From positions 13,087,501 to 13,151,500 of the forward strand of contig JAPQWV010000005.1 of the NCBI GenBank assembly GCA_027422505.1: a stretch of DNA of 64,000 nucleotides, written 5' to 3'. Of the stretch, positions 34,163 through 45,212 are shown piece by piece (positions within the stretch are counted from its first letter, which is position 1; each line of letters begins with the position of its first letter). The DNA is from Craterostigma plantagineum (lineage: Eukaryota; Streptophyta; Magnoliopsida; Lamiales; Linderniaceae). The notes below the pieces were generated by a model. The model saw only the letters and a program-made list of their open reading frames with translations. It ran no database searches and was not told where the DNA came from. The position numbers were made by a program, and so were the translations under genes.

Positions 34163-34230
34163 ATTTCTTTTCTACGACACTAGTTACGTAAACGAGTTAA
34201 GAAAGTAGTGGTGGAAGGCGGGGTGCCACA
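34163..34230 (+). repeat. 68-bp 3' tail of a Ty3 LTR
   Basis: Matches the last 68 bases of the array LTRs (such as 15806-15873) with a few differences: TTCTTTTCTACGAC ... GTGGTGGAAGGCGGGG and a CCACA end. It may be the far end of the older LTR whose other part is 15874-17326, separated by the copia insertion and a deletion. Confidence 0.8.
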
Positions 34231-34491
34231 CCGTCTACCGCGTCGACTCCGTGAGATGCGGCCATACGAAGGAGTTGTCGCGCGTGAGCTGCTTGCGGAG
34301 GAGAATCGCCGCCATGGCCCGAGACTCCACGAGCGCCGACGTGGCGAGCAACAGTGCGAGCTTCAAAACAAGCGAATCGGGTCCTTCTGCTTGATTAGGT
34401 TGAAGATCGATTCCGCCTGCGACCGCTGCTCGTTGACCGACGACATCAGATTGGAAATTAGGGCTTCGAATTGAGACGGGTCGGTGTGAGG
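34231..34491 (-). pseudogene. Importin-5 (IPO5/Kap121-like) N-terminal exon fragment
   Basis: Read on the - strand from 34491, the frame gives PSQFEALISNLMSSVNEQRSQ and a FNLIKQKDP stretch. After a short shift near 34375 another frame gives LKLALLLATS, SRAMAAILLRKQ and TRDNSFVWPHLTE. These words match the N-terminal HEAT-repeat region of plant importin-5/karyopherin-beta-3 proteins, which import ribosomal proteins and other cargo into the nucleus. Only about 85 codons remain, cut exactly at the LTR tail at 34230, and the frame is broken, so it is not functional. The CACTA end 140 bases away suggests capture by that transposon, but a relic of a true gene cannot be excluded. Confidence 0.7.
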
Positions 34492-34629
34492 AGCAAGTTA
34501 AAAGTTAAAATCAAGGATGCTGGCTTGGGTGAATGAAGCTCGCAGCAGCAGAACTGATAGAGTAAAAGGCCGTCAGTGAAGTCGTCGGTGTGAACTGTGA
34601 ATGTACTGAAGTCGTCGAACTCAGATCAA

Positions 34630-35060
34630 CTAACATATTTTAAGCCCAAAATTAATATATTAATTATTTTGACACGGATTCAGAAATAGAATAATTCCGT
34701 TTTTATTTCCGTCTCTAATCCGTGTCTAAATTAGTTTTATGATTTTGACACGGATTCAGAAACAGAATATTTCCGTTTTTATTTCCGTCTCTAATATGTG
34801 TCTAAATTAATTTTATTTTGAAATAAAAATAGAAGATGCGTCGGATGGGGGTTCCTAATTCTCATAATTTAGACACGTATTTAGAAACGGAAAATTTCCG
34901 TTTTTATTTCCGTATCTAATCCGTGTCTAAATAAAATATTAATTTATTTTCAAATCAAAATAAAAAACCGTGTCACAATCCGTTTCTGATACTCATAATT
35001 TAGAAACGGAACGAATTCCGTGTCTATTTTTCGTGTGTGATGCTACGTTTTCTTGTAGTG
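34630..35060 (+). mobile_element. CACTA (En/Spm) transposon right end
   Basis: The right border reads, on the - strand, CACTACAAGAAAACGTAGCA (35060-35041), the classic plant CACTA terminus. Inside it are subterminal repeats: TTCCGTTTTTATTTCCGTCT with TAATCCGTGTCTAAAT near 34694, 34768 and 34889, and GACACGGATT-type words near 34671, 34746 and 34868. No left terminus or transposase is present in the window. Confidence 0.85.
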
Positions 35061-35480
35061 TTTCTAAGATAATCAAATGTAGCCTAGGCTCGCCCATGTA
35101 TTATCTACGTCCTCTAGTCTTACTTATTCATATTCCCACCACGCTTCCGCTGCACACTCTAGGTGTACTTTGAGTAAAATGCAGTTTTATGCATAAAATA
35201 ATTATTTTCCTCGAAGTATTCCAGCTCTATCCGAAAATTATGTTTTGCCCTAAAATAGGTCCAAATTCTAATTCGCAGTTAAAATTAGGACGGGGCCCAA
35301 ATTTTGGTCACTACCCAAAAATTACTAAGCTCGGCAAAAATCTTAACACCTGAAAATATTGAAGCTCAACTTCATCACCCGAAATTTTAACTACCCGAAT
35401 TCCTACCTAAATAAATTCCTTGACCCAAAAATTAAATCAAAGTTAGTACCCGAATATTCATACTATGAAATTCAAGTGGA
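35061..35480. other. Unassigned AT-rich spacer
   Basis: Between the CACTA end and the LINE. It shows ACCCGAA/ACCCAAAAATT words but no gene or repeat that I can name. Confidence 0.4.
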
Positions 35481-35486
35481 TTGAAT

Positions 35487-36383
35487 ATGGCCAGAGGCAT
35501 ACCCGCACGAACTTTGAGCGCGGGTCAGGCTGCACCATACTTCTCACAGGTACTTACCCACGGACTGAGACCTAAAACTCGACGCCCCAGAGGTGATAGA
35601 ATCCAGCTGGAATACACACCCCCAGCTTGCGTTGATGGAGTCATCGAAGTACAGCCCACGGCGGAGATAGCCGAGTTGGGTCGTGCTAGATGGGCTCATA
35701 CCTTGGTGGGCTACTTTCTGGGAAAAAAACCATATTTCCCCCACGTTGAACCCTACTTTCATAGTATATGGGCGCAACTTGCCGAAATCAGGGCCACACC
35801 TAATGGTTTCTTCAAATTCCGTTTTGAAGACGAAAGCTCGATGATGGAAGCTTTAGAAGGCGGACCGTGGATGCTTAATGGACAGCCCCTCTTCCTCGAA
35901 GAATGGTGTATGGGCATGACACTTGCTTGCAAACAACACAAGGAGGTCCCCACTAGGGTGAGATTTTATCACCTACCGTCTGAGTTTTGGACTGAAAAAG
36001 GACTTGGTGTGGTTGCAAGTGCAATTGGCAAACCACTATTCCCAGATGCCCTTACCTTATCAATGGAAAGGATTGCCTATGCTAGGGTGTGTGTAATGAA
36101 ACACTTGGACGAGCCCTATGTTGAGTCCTTTAATCTAAAGGTACCAACTATAAAGAACAAGGAGGCGAAAGTAATTAATATACCGATCGAGTACGAATGG
36201 AGACCACCCAAGTGTACCCTATGCTCTACAGTGGGACACTCCACTTCGTCATGTCCCAAAGCCCCAAAGGTGCCCAAAACTTCGAGGCCATTGAACAAGG
36301 CCCAGCCAAAGAGCCTATCTGTCCCAACGCCTAAGCCCTCTCAACTACAGTCACAATGGCGTCGGATTGAAAAAAGAAAATAG
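35487..36383 (+). CDS. LINE ORF1 protein, N-terminally short (298 aa)
   Basis: Nucleic-acid-binding chaperone-type protein of plant LINEs. Residues about 55-180 form the DUF4283-like domain (words WAHTLVGYFLGKKPYF, LAEIRATPNGFFKFRF, LEGGPWMLNGQPLFL), followed by a second conserved part (VPTRVRFYHLPSEFW, GVVASAIGKPLFPDA) and a CCHC knuckle CTLCSTVGHSTSSC (near 36211). It aligns along its length with the ORF1 at 62548-64000. The first ATG (35487) is used; an upstream TTG is in frame. The C-terminal tail after the knuckle ends early at TAG 36381-36383, while remnants continue in other frames to about 36656. It probably was 5'-truncated on insertion. Confidence 0.8.
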   Translation: MARGIPARTLSAGQAAPYFSQVLTHGLRPKTRRPRGDRIQLEYTPPACVDGVIEVQPTAEIAELGRARWAHTLVGYFLGKKPYFPHVEPYFHSIWAQLAEIRATPNGFFKFRFEDESSMMEALEGGPWMLNGQPLFLEEWCMGMTLACKQHKEVPTRVRFYHLPSEFWTEKGLGVVASAIGKPLFPDALTLSMERIAYARVCVMKHLDEPYVESFNLKVPTIKNKEAKVINIPIEYEWRPPKCTLCSTVGHSTSSCPKAPKVPKTSRPLNKAQPKSLSVPTPKPSQLQSQWRRIEKRK

Positions 36384-36656
36384 TTAGGGATGATGTTCCA
36401 AAGGCGCATAGCACAAAGGAAAAGGGCGAATGCTCACACACCATGCCTTCGACTAGCGAACAAACCCCTTCCCTCAACACGCTGGATGACCCTAGACCCA
36501 TACCTAATATGGACCCGAGCTCACGCAAGGAAACCATTGCTGTTGTTCATAATAACGATACGAACATAGACACTAATCCCTTTATTGCTCGCAGGTATCG
36601 ACGACGACGGCGAACCTATTCCGGGTCCTATAGCAGCCCCCCTCTCCACTCCTTTT

Positions 36657-39600
36657 ATGATACCTTTAGGAGCATGGAATGTTCGGGGTCTCAACAGAAG
36701 AGACCACGCTCGGGCAGTCGCGATCTCATTTCGAAACATGGATTACTACTTATTGGTCTTCTTGAAACCAGAGTGGCTGAATCTAACGCATCTTTTATCT
36801 CTGATTCTATTCATTCTCAATGGGTTTGGTTCTTCGATTATAACTCTGAACCTGGTAAACGCATATGGATTGGCTGGGATCCACGACGTATTCGTGTTAC
36901 GGTCATTGGAACTACTTCTCAAACTATACACTGCCAAGTCTTCTCACTTGCTGATCTGAGGAATTTTTTGCGACTTTCGTGTATGGTCTTAACTCTAGGG
37001 ATGAAAGGCGTGAATTGTGGGATAATCTTGTCATTACATCGGCAGATAGAATTGAGGCCCCCTGGATTGTTCTTGGTGATTTTAATGCTGTTGCCCACCA
37101 TAACGAAACTAGAGGTGGCTCTCCTGACCCCGGCTGATTTTCATGACTTTCGAAGCTGCCTGGTATCCACGGACCTGCTCTCCCTACCTTCAACCGGATC
37201 ATGGTTCACCTGGTATAACCAACGAAGTGGAGACTACGGAATTTGGTGCAGACTTGACCGAATGCTAGCCAACCCGTGCTGGTTCAACACATATGGCGAT
37301 ATTAGATATAGAAGCGAACTCCCATCTACATCGGATCATAATCCACTCATACTTGAGCCGACGTCCGGGACTCGACCTCGAGGTACGTGCTTCTGCTTTG
37401 CAAGCTTCCTTACTACTGATACGCGGTTTCTTCCCCTCGTGCAGCACATATGGAGCAGCCACGTCAGCGGCTTCCCCATGTATACAGTGTTCCCCCGCCT
37501 CAAGATGCTAAAACCTCATCTAAAAAATCTACGTAAAGCTAAGGGCAACCTCCAACAGAATGTGGCTGAAGCAAAGGAATTACTAGCTACGTGCCAGACT
37601 CTCTCCGCCAGCTACCCTCATGACGCGAATATCCACCGTCTTGAGCGCATTTGTCGCAGTCTCTATTCGAAGGCGATTCACATTGAGCAGGCAGACTTAC
37701 AACAAAGGGCTAAACTCAATTGGCTTAAAGATGGTGATCAATGTAGTGCTTACTTCTTCAAGAAAGTACAAACCAGGCGGGTAATCAACCGTATATTCAG
37801 CATTGAAGGGGATGACGGCACCGTTTTTGAGGGTGAGGTACAGGTCAAGGATGAGCTGATACGATACTACTCCACACTCCTTGGGCAAACCACGACTCGG
37901 CCTTCAACCATATCTATTAGTCAGTACCTCCCACGGAAACTATCTAATCTCGAGTCCGAGTACATGATTCGACCGATTGAAGACGCTGAGATTAAGGATG
38001 CGCTCTTTTGTATCGATGATAATAAAGCGCCTGGCCCGGACGGATTCTCTGCCGCTTTCATTAAAGCCGCTTGGCCTATTATTGGGACGGATATCACGAT
38101 GGCAATTAAGGACTTCTTCGTTACGGGGCACTTGTTAAAGGAGCTAAACACAACACTCATTTCTCTTATTCCCAAGGTTGACCATCCTCGGCGCTCTTCT
38201 GATTTCAGGCCGATCTCCTACTGCAATGTCCTTTATAAGGCAATATCAAAACTTCTTGCGAATCGCATAAAAAACAGCTTGAATGACCTTGTCCATCATA
38301 CCCAAACGACATTTATTCCAGGACGATCCATCACTGACAACATCCTCCTTGCCCAGGAACTTTGTCACGGGTATAATAATAAGAGCCTCCCACCTCGGAC
38401 CGCCTTCAAGGTCGATATGCGAAGGCGTACGATAAGATTGAATGGGACTTTATCATCGCTACACTTCATGCGATGAACTTCCACCCCCGATACATCACTT
38501 GGATTCGAAGCTGCATTACTACACCAAGATATTCTATTAATATTAATGGTAGGGCGGAAGGTTTTTTCGAAGGTCGTCGTGGGATCAGACAGGGTGACCC
38601 GATTTCCCCCTATTTATTCACCTTGGTTATGGAAGTACTCTATGGCATCCTCTACCATAAGATCTATACGGATCAGAACTTCCAATTCCATTGGCGATGT
38701 GAGACAATGGGCCTCTTCATGCTCTCTTTTGCAGACGACGTTCTCCTCTTCAGCCATGCCGACGAGCATTCGATAAGAACATTAATGGAGGGTCTCCAGG
38801 ACTTTGCTACACTTTCAGGCCTTGCAGTTAACCCGCTGAAAAGTGAATTCTTTGTTTCTAAGAGGGCAGCTGCTATCGCTACCGCCATTACTGACATAAC
38901 AGGGTTTCATAGAGGCTCATCCCAGTTCGCTATCTTGGAGTTCCTCTTCTCATGTCTCGTCTCACCATCAACGATTGCGCTCCCCTTATTACCAAAGTTG
39001 AAAAGCGTATTGGCTCGTGGCTGAAAAAATCTTTATTCTACGCTGGGAGGACATAACTTATTAAGTCCATTCTCACTTCCCTCTGTGTGTACTGGGCCGG
39101 GGTACTTCCCCTTCCCATGGGCGTCATTCACGCGATTGAAGCACGACTACGCAAATTCCTTTGGAATGGTTCGACGGCAAAAGTTGCATGGACCGACGTC
39201 TGTCTTCCACGTAATGAGGGAGGTCTTGGAATTCGATCACTCGCTTGTGATAACCAGGCCCTCCTGAACTTTCTACGAGGGACTCCTCTTCGGTTTGGGT
39301 GGGCTGGATCCTTCGCACACGCCTCCACAACAAATCCCTTTGGACTGTCACGACATCCACTAGCACCTCCTGGAGTTGGAACAAGCTCCTAAAGATGCGC
39401 CAGCACTTCCTCCCGCTTATCAAATTTAGGATTGGTGATGGCTCTACCCTTCTACTTTGGACGGACCCCTGGATGAATGTCAGACCTCTCATAGAGTCTT
39501 ACGCGCGCGGCCCATCTATTATGGGCCTCCCAAGGGATAGCAAGCTCTCCACCGTTATCACCGCTGAGGGGTGGCATTGGCCTGAGCGAAGCACTACCGA

Positions 39601-40249
39601 ATGTTTAGATTTTTGCCATTCTTTACCCCCTATTTTCCCTAACGATCATAATACTATTGTGTGGACAGGTACATCCAACGGCAAATTCACTGTGTCCTCT
39701 GCTCGTGACGCCATTAAAGTTCACCAGGACCTACCCATATGGGCTCAGTTATTTGGGGGCTGCCTTAACATCCCAAAAAATGAGTTCATTCTTTGGATGA
39801 CTTTTCGTGACAGACTACCTACGAGAGACAAACCCTGGATTGCCAACCTTGCCAATTCGAGCAATTGTACCCTTTGTGAGGAAATTGTTGTGGAGAATAT
39901 TAACCATATCTTTTTTCAGTGTTCCTTTTCGCGTCGTTGCTTGCAGGTCCTAAAGAACAAGGTGGGTCTTCGCTGGCCGAACAGAAACTGGTGCACCGAT
40001 GTCAACTGGGCTGCCCACGCTTGGAGAGGAAGACACCTTATCAACTTTACCAACCGCCACCTTCTCGCCGCACTGGTGTATCATATTTGGTTGGAAAGAA
40101 ACAGGAGGTGGCGTGAGAACGCCCGTAGCACACCGGCCAGAATTGCGGATGAAGTGATTGCTAATCTACAAATCCGCTTGAAGACTATCCCCCCTAGATA
40201 TAGCCTTCAACTGTGCGCTCTGCGTCGTTTGTGGCACATTGCCTGGTAG
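36657..40249 (+). pseudogene. LINE ORF2 (EN-RT-zf-RVT), several frameshifts
   Basis: Starts at ATG 36657 with MIPLGAWNVRGLN, the opening of the apurinic-like endonuclease, and ends with LRRLWHIAW and TAG 40247-40249. The endonuclease frame shifts near 36740 and again around 36955 and 37130; its GDFNA and SDHNPLIL motifs lie in different frames. RT words follow: KAPGPDGFSAAF, DFRPISYCNVLYKAISK, FIPGRS, then the FADD box (near 38736). One G is missing near 38421, inside the block carrying the first catalytic aspartate. More breaks occur near 38930, 39024-39087 and 39300. The C-terminal zf-RVT (FILWMTFRDR, CTLC, NHIFFQCSFS) is open. It cannot make an active enzyme. Confidence 0.88.
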
Positions 40250-40511
40250 CCCTGCTGGCATCACAACTATTGCCAGGGACCTGTTGCTTGTTGTGGTTTT
40301 GACAGCCTATCCTTGCCATTGTTTTGATTGTTTCCACTTTTCGCTCTGGCTTTGGTCTTGTAGGGACCTTGTTGGCTGTCTGGGTTGCTTGTTTGTTTTT
40401 GTATCTTCTGGCCGGTTGAACATTACCGCTTGTTGCGTCATGAGCGATATCATGTACGCTGTCATGCAACTCCTGTTTTCTTTCATTTTAGTGAATTCTC
40501 CCAAAAAAAAA

Positions 40512-41777
40512 TAATATTGACATGTCGAAACTTCTCACACTAATCTAAGCATGCAAATACCAAAAACATACCAAAGCTTGTCGAGAAGTTTCATATATAT
40601 ATAGACCGAAAACTTTGGTAAAAAGGTGGAATACCGAAAACTTTGTGACACACAAAAGTTTAATATTAATACCGAAAACTTTTAGTAACTAATACATTTC
40701 ATTACCAAAAATTTCTCACGCTCAGTCCAAGCATGCCAATATAATATCTTTTTAATGCCTAATATTAGTCCTATGATGAAACTTTTCATACTTAATTTAA
40801 GCATGCAAATACTAAAAACACTCCTGTACCGAAAAGCATTTCCAAAGGGTCAAAACCCTAATCTGCGGAAACCTCAAAAACTAATTAGATGTTCTTATTA
40901 ATAAAGGTCTGAAATCTCTTAAGTATTAATCAATTCTAGTATCGAAAACTTCCCATCACACATCAACTCTTAAAGTATGAATAAAGATATCTATTTAACT
41001 CCAAAAATCTGAATTTCAACACTCCATACCGCACTTAGGAATTTACAGCACTTTTCTAATATCACATAATTCATTCTAATCACACATTAAAGGCACATAA
41101 GTTACATAATACCACAATCACATATATCATGTAATTCACGTAAAACATTTCGAAATTCCACAGCCTTATCATAGCCCATGAAGCTATACAGTTTCTGCTC
41201 AGATTTATGCCCATTTATAAGAAAGTTTGGCACTATTCATTGTACGGTGCCACGGGTGTGGGACGAAATGCACATGCTATTTTTTAGTCTTGAAAATGAC
41301 GAAATGCACATGCTGAGTAAGTGTGGTAAATGCGGGAAAAAAATAAAGCAAGTGTAGTACGAATTAATTACTATGGGCTGGTGGGCGGCCTCACCGTATC
41401 CGTAGTTATGTATATATATATATATATATATTTATGTAATTGATACATAACCTACGCATTACTTCCATGTAATCATCCAAAAAGAAAAATTATTAAATAA
41501 AAAAAGAGTAATTTTGTACTATGCTATTTTGTGAGTTATTGGATTGATGCTATTTATTTATAATATTTGAATAATTTTGATGCACATATACTTTGGTAAA
41601 ATTTTAGTAGTTTATATTATTGGATATATAAGCTACAATTTAACGAATAATGGTTATATGTTATATATTATGTTTTTTAGCATTCGAACTAAATGCTTGA
41701 AAAACTCACACAATGCGCTACGCGCTATCAGAATCAAAACGCAACACGTTGTGCTTTACGCTTTTTAAAACATTGAC
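40512..41777. other. Unassigned AT-rich region with short repeats
   Basis: The word TAAGCATGCAAATACCAAAAACA or close variants appear near 40548, 40736 and 40798, and ACCGAAAACTTT near 40604, 40632 and 40670. A (TA)n tract lies at 41407-41431. No gene seen. It may be part of an antisense LTR of another element. Confidence 0.4.
41407..41431. repeat. (TA)n microsatellite
   Basis: An uninterrupted TA dinucleotide run of about 12 units. Confidence 0.9.
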
Positions 41778-44700
41778 TGTAACATGCACAGATTCTTGAA
41801 CAGTCTTTTTCCTATTATTAAACACTCAAAAGGCTTTAGAATGAAGACTGTAACCTAGGAATATCCCTTCATCTACTTTGGAATCGAATTTTTCTCTCTT
41901 ATCCCTATCATTTAAAATAAAACATTTGCAGCCAAATACATGGAAATATCCTATGTTAGGGGTTTTATCCAAAGTTTGTAGGGAGTTCTCTTCATTTTTT
42001 GTCTAAGGAAAATCATGTTCGAAACGTAACAAGCCGTACTAACAGCTTCAGCCCAAAAATGTTTTGGAGTATTATATTCGCTCAGCATAGTCCTAGCCAT
42101 TTCTTGCAATACTCTTATTTTCCCTCTCGACCACTCCGTTCTGTTGAGGCGTAATAGGGAGGCCAAATACATGGAAATATCCTATGTCAGGGGTTTTATC
42201 CAAAGTTTGTAGGAAGTTCTCTTAATTATCGGTCTAAGGAAAATCCTGTTAGAAACATAACAAGCCGTACTAACAGATTCAGCCCAAAAATGTTTTGGAG
42301 TAATATATTCGCTCAGCATAGTCCTAGCCATTTCTTGCAATACACTATTTTTCCTCTCGACCACTCCGTTCTGTTGAGGCGTAATAGGGGCCGAAAAATT
42401 ATGACTATAACCATTTTCTTCACAAAAAGATGCGAAAGATTTACTATCAAATTCTAGACCGTTATCACTCCTAATCTTGTGGACTTTCATCTCTTTCTCA
42501 TTTTCTAGCTTCTTAATCGGTGGTGCGAAGTTATCTAAAGCCTCACTTTTGTGCGCAAGAAACAAGACCCACGTGTACCTAGTATAGTCGTCTACAATAA
42601 CAAAGGCATATCGTTTACTCTCAGTGACATAACCAGTACAGGACCAAAAAGGTCAAGATGCAGCTGTTCTAGTGGTCTGGAGGTGGATATCACATTCTTA
42701 GGTTTGAAGGACGTCTTGGTTTGTTTCCCCATTTGGCACGCTTTGCAAATTTTGTCCTTGGTGGCTTTCATATTTGGGATACCTCTCACCAATTCATTGC
42801 ATGAGATGTGAGACATCAGTTCCATGTTAGCATGTCCCGAACGTCTGTGCCATAACCACGTGATATCCTGCGTAACGACAGTACCAACTCCAACGATTTT
42901 GGCTTTTGCGTTGTTAGCGTATGAAACGTATCCTCCATCACACACCTTTAACAGCACAAAATTGCCAATATCACCTGTCATGTTGTCGAGATACCACATG
43001 TTTTTCTTGCTGGAATTCCTCTTTTGTACCTGTAGATAGAAGTACTTTTCTGAGGTACCCGATTTCTGTTGGGTCCTAGCATGTTAGCTGAGAGATAACT
43101 TCTGTTGACATATGAGATATCGTTCTGCGTGGGTGGTGATCTCCTGTCACAATCAGATATAACAGTGGTATTCACAGATGATTTCTTAGGTCTCCAAACA
43201 TACTTAGCTTTATCAACTTTCTTTAAAGGACAGTCGTATGCATCATGGCCATTTCTACCACAACAGAAATACTTAAGCTTCGACACAGGACACTTAGCAT
43301 GCTTTTCTTCAGTATAATAACCTATTCCTGATCTACCAATGTTCTTAGGAGTGCTTAAAAACATATATAGGTTCTGCTTACCCTCAATGAGTCTAACAAC
43401 TTTCTATTTTTCTCTATCTAAGGAATTTCTAAGTTCTACGATATCTCTAGATTAACTGTTTTTCTTTTATTTCTCACAGTCACATGGAACTCCCTCTTTC
43501 TCAGCAGTAACTAACTCTCCTTTCAAACGAGAAATTTCTAGATCAGCCTCATGTTTTTCCTTAGCTAAATCATCTCGCTGCTTTATCAATTCCGTATTCA
43601 AGGATTTTAGCGACTTAATCTTCCTCTCTCTGCATTTTTAAGTAATTCACACAATTCTTCCTTACTTTCTTCTATATCAAAAACAGATGAGTCACTTTCA
43701 CAATCATTGTTATATAAATTGTTTAGGGTATGAGTTTTCTCAATGGAGGAAGAACGAGGTACTTGATTATCGTCACCATATAAGCGTGATCCTCATCCTC
43801 ACTTTGTTCCATTTCAGAGTCGTTAGATTCCGTCACCATTGCCTTCTGCTTCCTTGGTTTCTCATTGTTGGCTGATGGACATTCATGTGCAAAGTGGCTT
43901 GGTTTGTTGCATCGGAAACACTTTTGACCTTTATTCCCAGATGTAGATATTCCCTTGTTTTTGTTCTGGAATTTATTGAAATTCCCCTTGAGTTTCTTTT
44001 TCTGTTGAAATCTTTCGAATATCTTAGTAAGCATGGCTAAGTCGTTCTTCAAGCCTTCTTCTTCGTCGTCATAATCAGATTCTTCTTGGTTGGATTCGAA
44101 TGCAATAGACTCTGATTTTGTTCTGCGACTTCTCATTCGTTGACGTTTGAATCATCTCGTAAGAGATAAGAGATCCAATCAATTCGGAGATGCTTAGTGC
44201 TTCCAGATCCTTTGCTTCGTAGGTAGCAGTAACCTTGGCATTCCATTCTCTTAGAAGTGATCTCACTATCTTTCTGACTTGTTCACTTTCGGGAACCTTC
44301 TTTCCGAGAGAGAACATTTGGTTGATGATTCCCATGAATCTGGCATACATCTGGCTTATAGTCTCGTCAGATTCCATTGAGAACAGTTCGTACTGATGAG
44401 TGAGCAGAGCCAGTCTTTCTTGCACAACTCGTTGGGTTCCTTCATGAGTAACTTGGAGCATATCCCACATAGCCTTTGCCGATGAGCAGGATCTAACCCG
44501 AATATATTCTTCCCATGTGAGTGCGCATGTGAGCATATTTTTCGCCTTTGCGTTTCGCGTGATTCCCTTTTTATCTTCAGCAGTGTATTCTTTATCAACC
44601 TTTGGGGTTCCATCTTCTTTCGCAGCCGCGTATGGTCCATTGGTGATTGTTTCCCAAAGATCGTAGTCGACAGCAATGAGAAATTCGATCAGACGATTCA

Positions 44701-44788
44701 TCCATACTGCACAGTTCGTTCCATCGAAGAGAGGTGGCCTGGAGTGGGATTGACCCTCTGCAAATATATCAATACTCGAAAAAGCCAT
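41778..44788 (-). pseudogene. Second Ty1/copia element: gag to integrase, truncated
   Basis: Read on the - strand from ATG 44788: copia gag (FDGTNCAVWMNRLIEFL, AKAMWDMLQVTHEGT, YELFSMESDETISQMYARF), shift near 44130, CCHC knuckle CFRCNKPSHFAHEC (about 43932-43890), a Glu/Lys coiled-coil stretch with stops (43700-43430), protease/pre-integrase with HRRSGHANMELM and CKACQMGK (about 42860-42730), integrase with RSDNGLEF and QQNGVVERKNSV, then FGCKCF and FLGYSLHSKA (near 41850). Reverse transcriptase and RNase H are absent. The coiled-coil gag again suggests a Sirevirus relative. At least five frame breaks, so inactive. Confidence 0.85.
41931..42390 (-). repeat. 231-bp tandem duplication inside the integrase region
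   Basis: The segment from GCCAAATACATGGAAATATCC to GGCGTAATAGGG occurs at 41931-42161 and 42162-42390. Copies differ by scattered substitutions (for example TCATTTTTTG against TAATTATCGG), so the duplication is old. Both copies code for the same integrase C-terminal piece (EMARTMLSEY, KHFWAE, LWIKPLT). Confidence 0.88.
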
Positions 44789-44830
44789 TAGATATTTAAC
44801 TCAGGCGTGTTAGGCCTATCGTTGAGTAAC

Positions 44831-44845
44831 CCGATCTGATACCTA
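44831..44845 (-). other. Primer binding site of the second copia element
   Basis: On the - strand TTAGGTATCAGATCGG, with the GGTATCAGA core of the tRNA-iMet site, lies 43 bases upstream of the gag ATG. Confidence 0.65.
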
Positions 44846-44846
44846 A

Positions 44847-45212
44847 TGAAGTGTAAAATATGCCTAAGAGAGGGGGGTTGAATTAGGCTTATAAAAATTG
44901 GCTTGTTCTTCTTTAAAAAATAATTTTCTTAAAGAAGATATTGAAGAGTACGTTATTTCCTACCAAGCAATACAAGTATCAATGTTATATCCCTAACCTT
45001 GTTCCAAAAATATCGCGTAGTTTTCTGAAAACGTTTCAAAGATATTACCGAAGTTTTTGAAGGCGTTGCGGGTTTGTCTCAGAGAAAAGTAAATAACTGA
45101 AAGTAAAGTGAGACTGGATTTTTATATAGGTTATATCCCCAACTGGGGTTTAGTCTTGTCCTTGTGGTTCGTTCTCCCCCAAGAGTTCCAATTAATCACT
45201 AAGTATTACCAA
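44847..45212 (-). repeat. Partial 5' LTR of the second copia element
   Basis: Begins (as its 3' end on the - strand) with CA next to the primer site and continues until antisense Ty3 LTR sequence starts at 45213. The rest of the LTR may lie beyond 48277, but I could not define its start. Confidence 0.5.

Larger units (their letters stand above)
35481..40511 (+). mobile_element. L1-type plant LINE, + strand, inactive
   Basis: ORF1 with DUF4283-like domain and zinc knuckle, ORF2 with endonuclease, RT and zf-RVT, a 3' UTR similar to that of the LINE at 58312 (shared words such as GCGTCATGAGCGATATCATG) and a short A run (40503-40511). Compared with the other LINE, ORF1 lacks about the first hundred residues, so the element is probably 5'-truncated. 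No clear target duplication was found. Confidence 0.85.

Noticed and set aside
41215..41250. GGCAC...GTGCC palindrome as a MITE end
   Set aside because: The stem is five bases and no partner terminus was found.
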